NCBI GenBank assembly: GCA_017880945.1
Contig: JADGRM010000145.1
Location: forward strand, 1-5,749
Direction of reading: 5' to 3'
DNA length: 5,749 nt
From: Gallionella sp.
GTDB lineage: Bacteria; Pseudomonadota; Gammaproteobacteria; Burkholderiales; Gallionellaceae
Part shown: one piece after another, positions 5,500 to 5,749 of the stretch
Layout of the letters: every line of letters begins with the position of its first letter
How positions within the stretch are numbered: position 1 is the first letter of the stretch
Translations under genes and position numbers: made by a program
The notes under the pieces: generated by a model
What the model saw: only the letters and a program-made list of their open reading frames with translations
The model's database searches: none
What the model was told of the DNA's origin: nothing

Positions 5500-5524
5500 G
5501 CCGGTTTCGTAACCGGTACTTTTT
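5500..5524 (+). terminator. Terminator-like hairpin in the hemW leader
   Basis: CCGGTT (5501-5506) pairs with AACCGG (5511-5516) across a 4-nt loop, with a possible G-T pair outside (5500/5517), followed by TAC and five Ts (5520-5524) on the plus strand. This has the form of a short intrinsic terminator. No plus-strand gene ends nearby, so it would act on transcripts running into hemW, whose ATG is 28 bp downstream, either as an attenuator or as a barrier to read-through from rdgB. The stem is short and its strength is uncertain. Confidence 0.45.
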
Positions 5525-5551
5525 CCGGGATCGCCTTGTATCATTACAATC

Positions 5552-5749
5552 ATGACCAGCCATACCCTCCAACCCATCACCCTCAAATCGCAAGCCGTGA
5601 ACTTTAAGGCCCTGCCGCCGCTGTCGCTTTATATCCACATCCCGTGGTGCGTGCGCAAGTGTCCATATTGCGATTTCAATTCGCATGAGGCGAGGGGAAC
5701 GTTTCCCGAGAAGGAATATGTCGCGGCGTTGATCCGCGATCTGGAGATG
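5552..5749 (+). CDS. hemW: Heme chaperone HemW (radical SAM, HemN-like), 5' part only
   Basis: The first 66 codons are present and the gene runs off the window end. The key segment is LYIHIPWCVRKCPYCDFNSH (residues 26-45), with the radical-SAM CxxxCxxC at Cys33, Cys37 and Cys40 that holds the 4Fe-4S cluster. The residue two places after the last Cys is Phe42, as in HemW, where the true oxygen-independent coproporphyrinogen oxidase HemN has a further Cys. HemW is thought to bind heme and hand it to apoproteins; older annotations call it a coproporphyrinogen III oxidase. ATG 5552 is the first in-frame start and gives a 25-residue lead before the core, slightly long for the family; no clear Shine-Dalgarno sequence precedes it. 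It often follows rdgB directly, but here 1286 bp separate them. Confidence 0.93.
   Translation, partial: MTSHTLQPITLKSQAVNFKALPPLSLYIHIPWCVRKCPYCDFNSHEARGTFPEKEYVAALIRDLEM

Noticed and set aside
5545..5550. TACAAT as the -10 element of hemW
   Set aside because: It is one base before the ATG, so transcription would start inside the coding region.

Overview
The window looks like chromosomal core DNA from a betaproteobacterium, plausibly of the Nitrosomonadales/Gallionellaceae type. This is inferred from gene order, the short 68-residue omega subunit carrying a 'YRARQL' motif, and the moderately high GC of most genes; I cannot name a species. Eight protein genes are supported. No RNA gene, CRISPR array, insertion sequence or integrase was seen.

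Layout. Positions 1-124 hold a strong imperfect hairpin and the undecided start of whatever follows rpoZ. A minus-strand cluster, yicC -> gmk -> rpoZ (1834 down to 125), is tightly packed: each internal stop is followed by ATC and then the next ATG, and the two junctions are nearly the same sequence. A 125-bp divergent region (1835-1959) carries a candidate yicC promoter and overlapping A/T-rich inverted repeats. From it a plus-strand run leaves: a PP2C-type protein phosphatase, rph (RNase PH), then a 146-bp spacer made of GC-rich extragenic repeats, then rdgB (ITP/XTP pyrophosphatase). A convergent minus-strand gene (5366-4371) codes for a cyclic-nucleotide-binding-like domain fused to a degenerate GGDEF domain. 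A second divergent spacer (5367-5551) with a terminator-like hairpin leads to the first 66 codons of hemW, cut by the window end.

How the genes work together. The minus cluster is nucleotide and RNA housekeeping: GMP kinase, an RNA polymerase subunit and the YicC endoribonuclease. The plus cluster joins a regulatory phosphatase to tRNA 3'-end processing and removal of non-canonical purine nucleotides. rdgB and hemW are neighbours in many proteobacteria; here they are separated by the signalling gene.

The most interesting item is that signalling protein. Its GGDEF signature reads SDEKF, several other GTP/metal positions are changed, and the conserved Arg of the cyclic-nucleotide pocket is absent, yet an RxxD inhibitory-site motif sits at exactly the canonical distance. 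It looks more like a c-di-GMP receptor or a protein-interaction module than a working diguanylate cyclase. I found no clear evidence for an entirely new multi-gene system.
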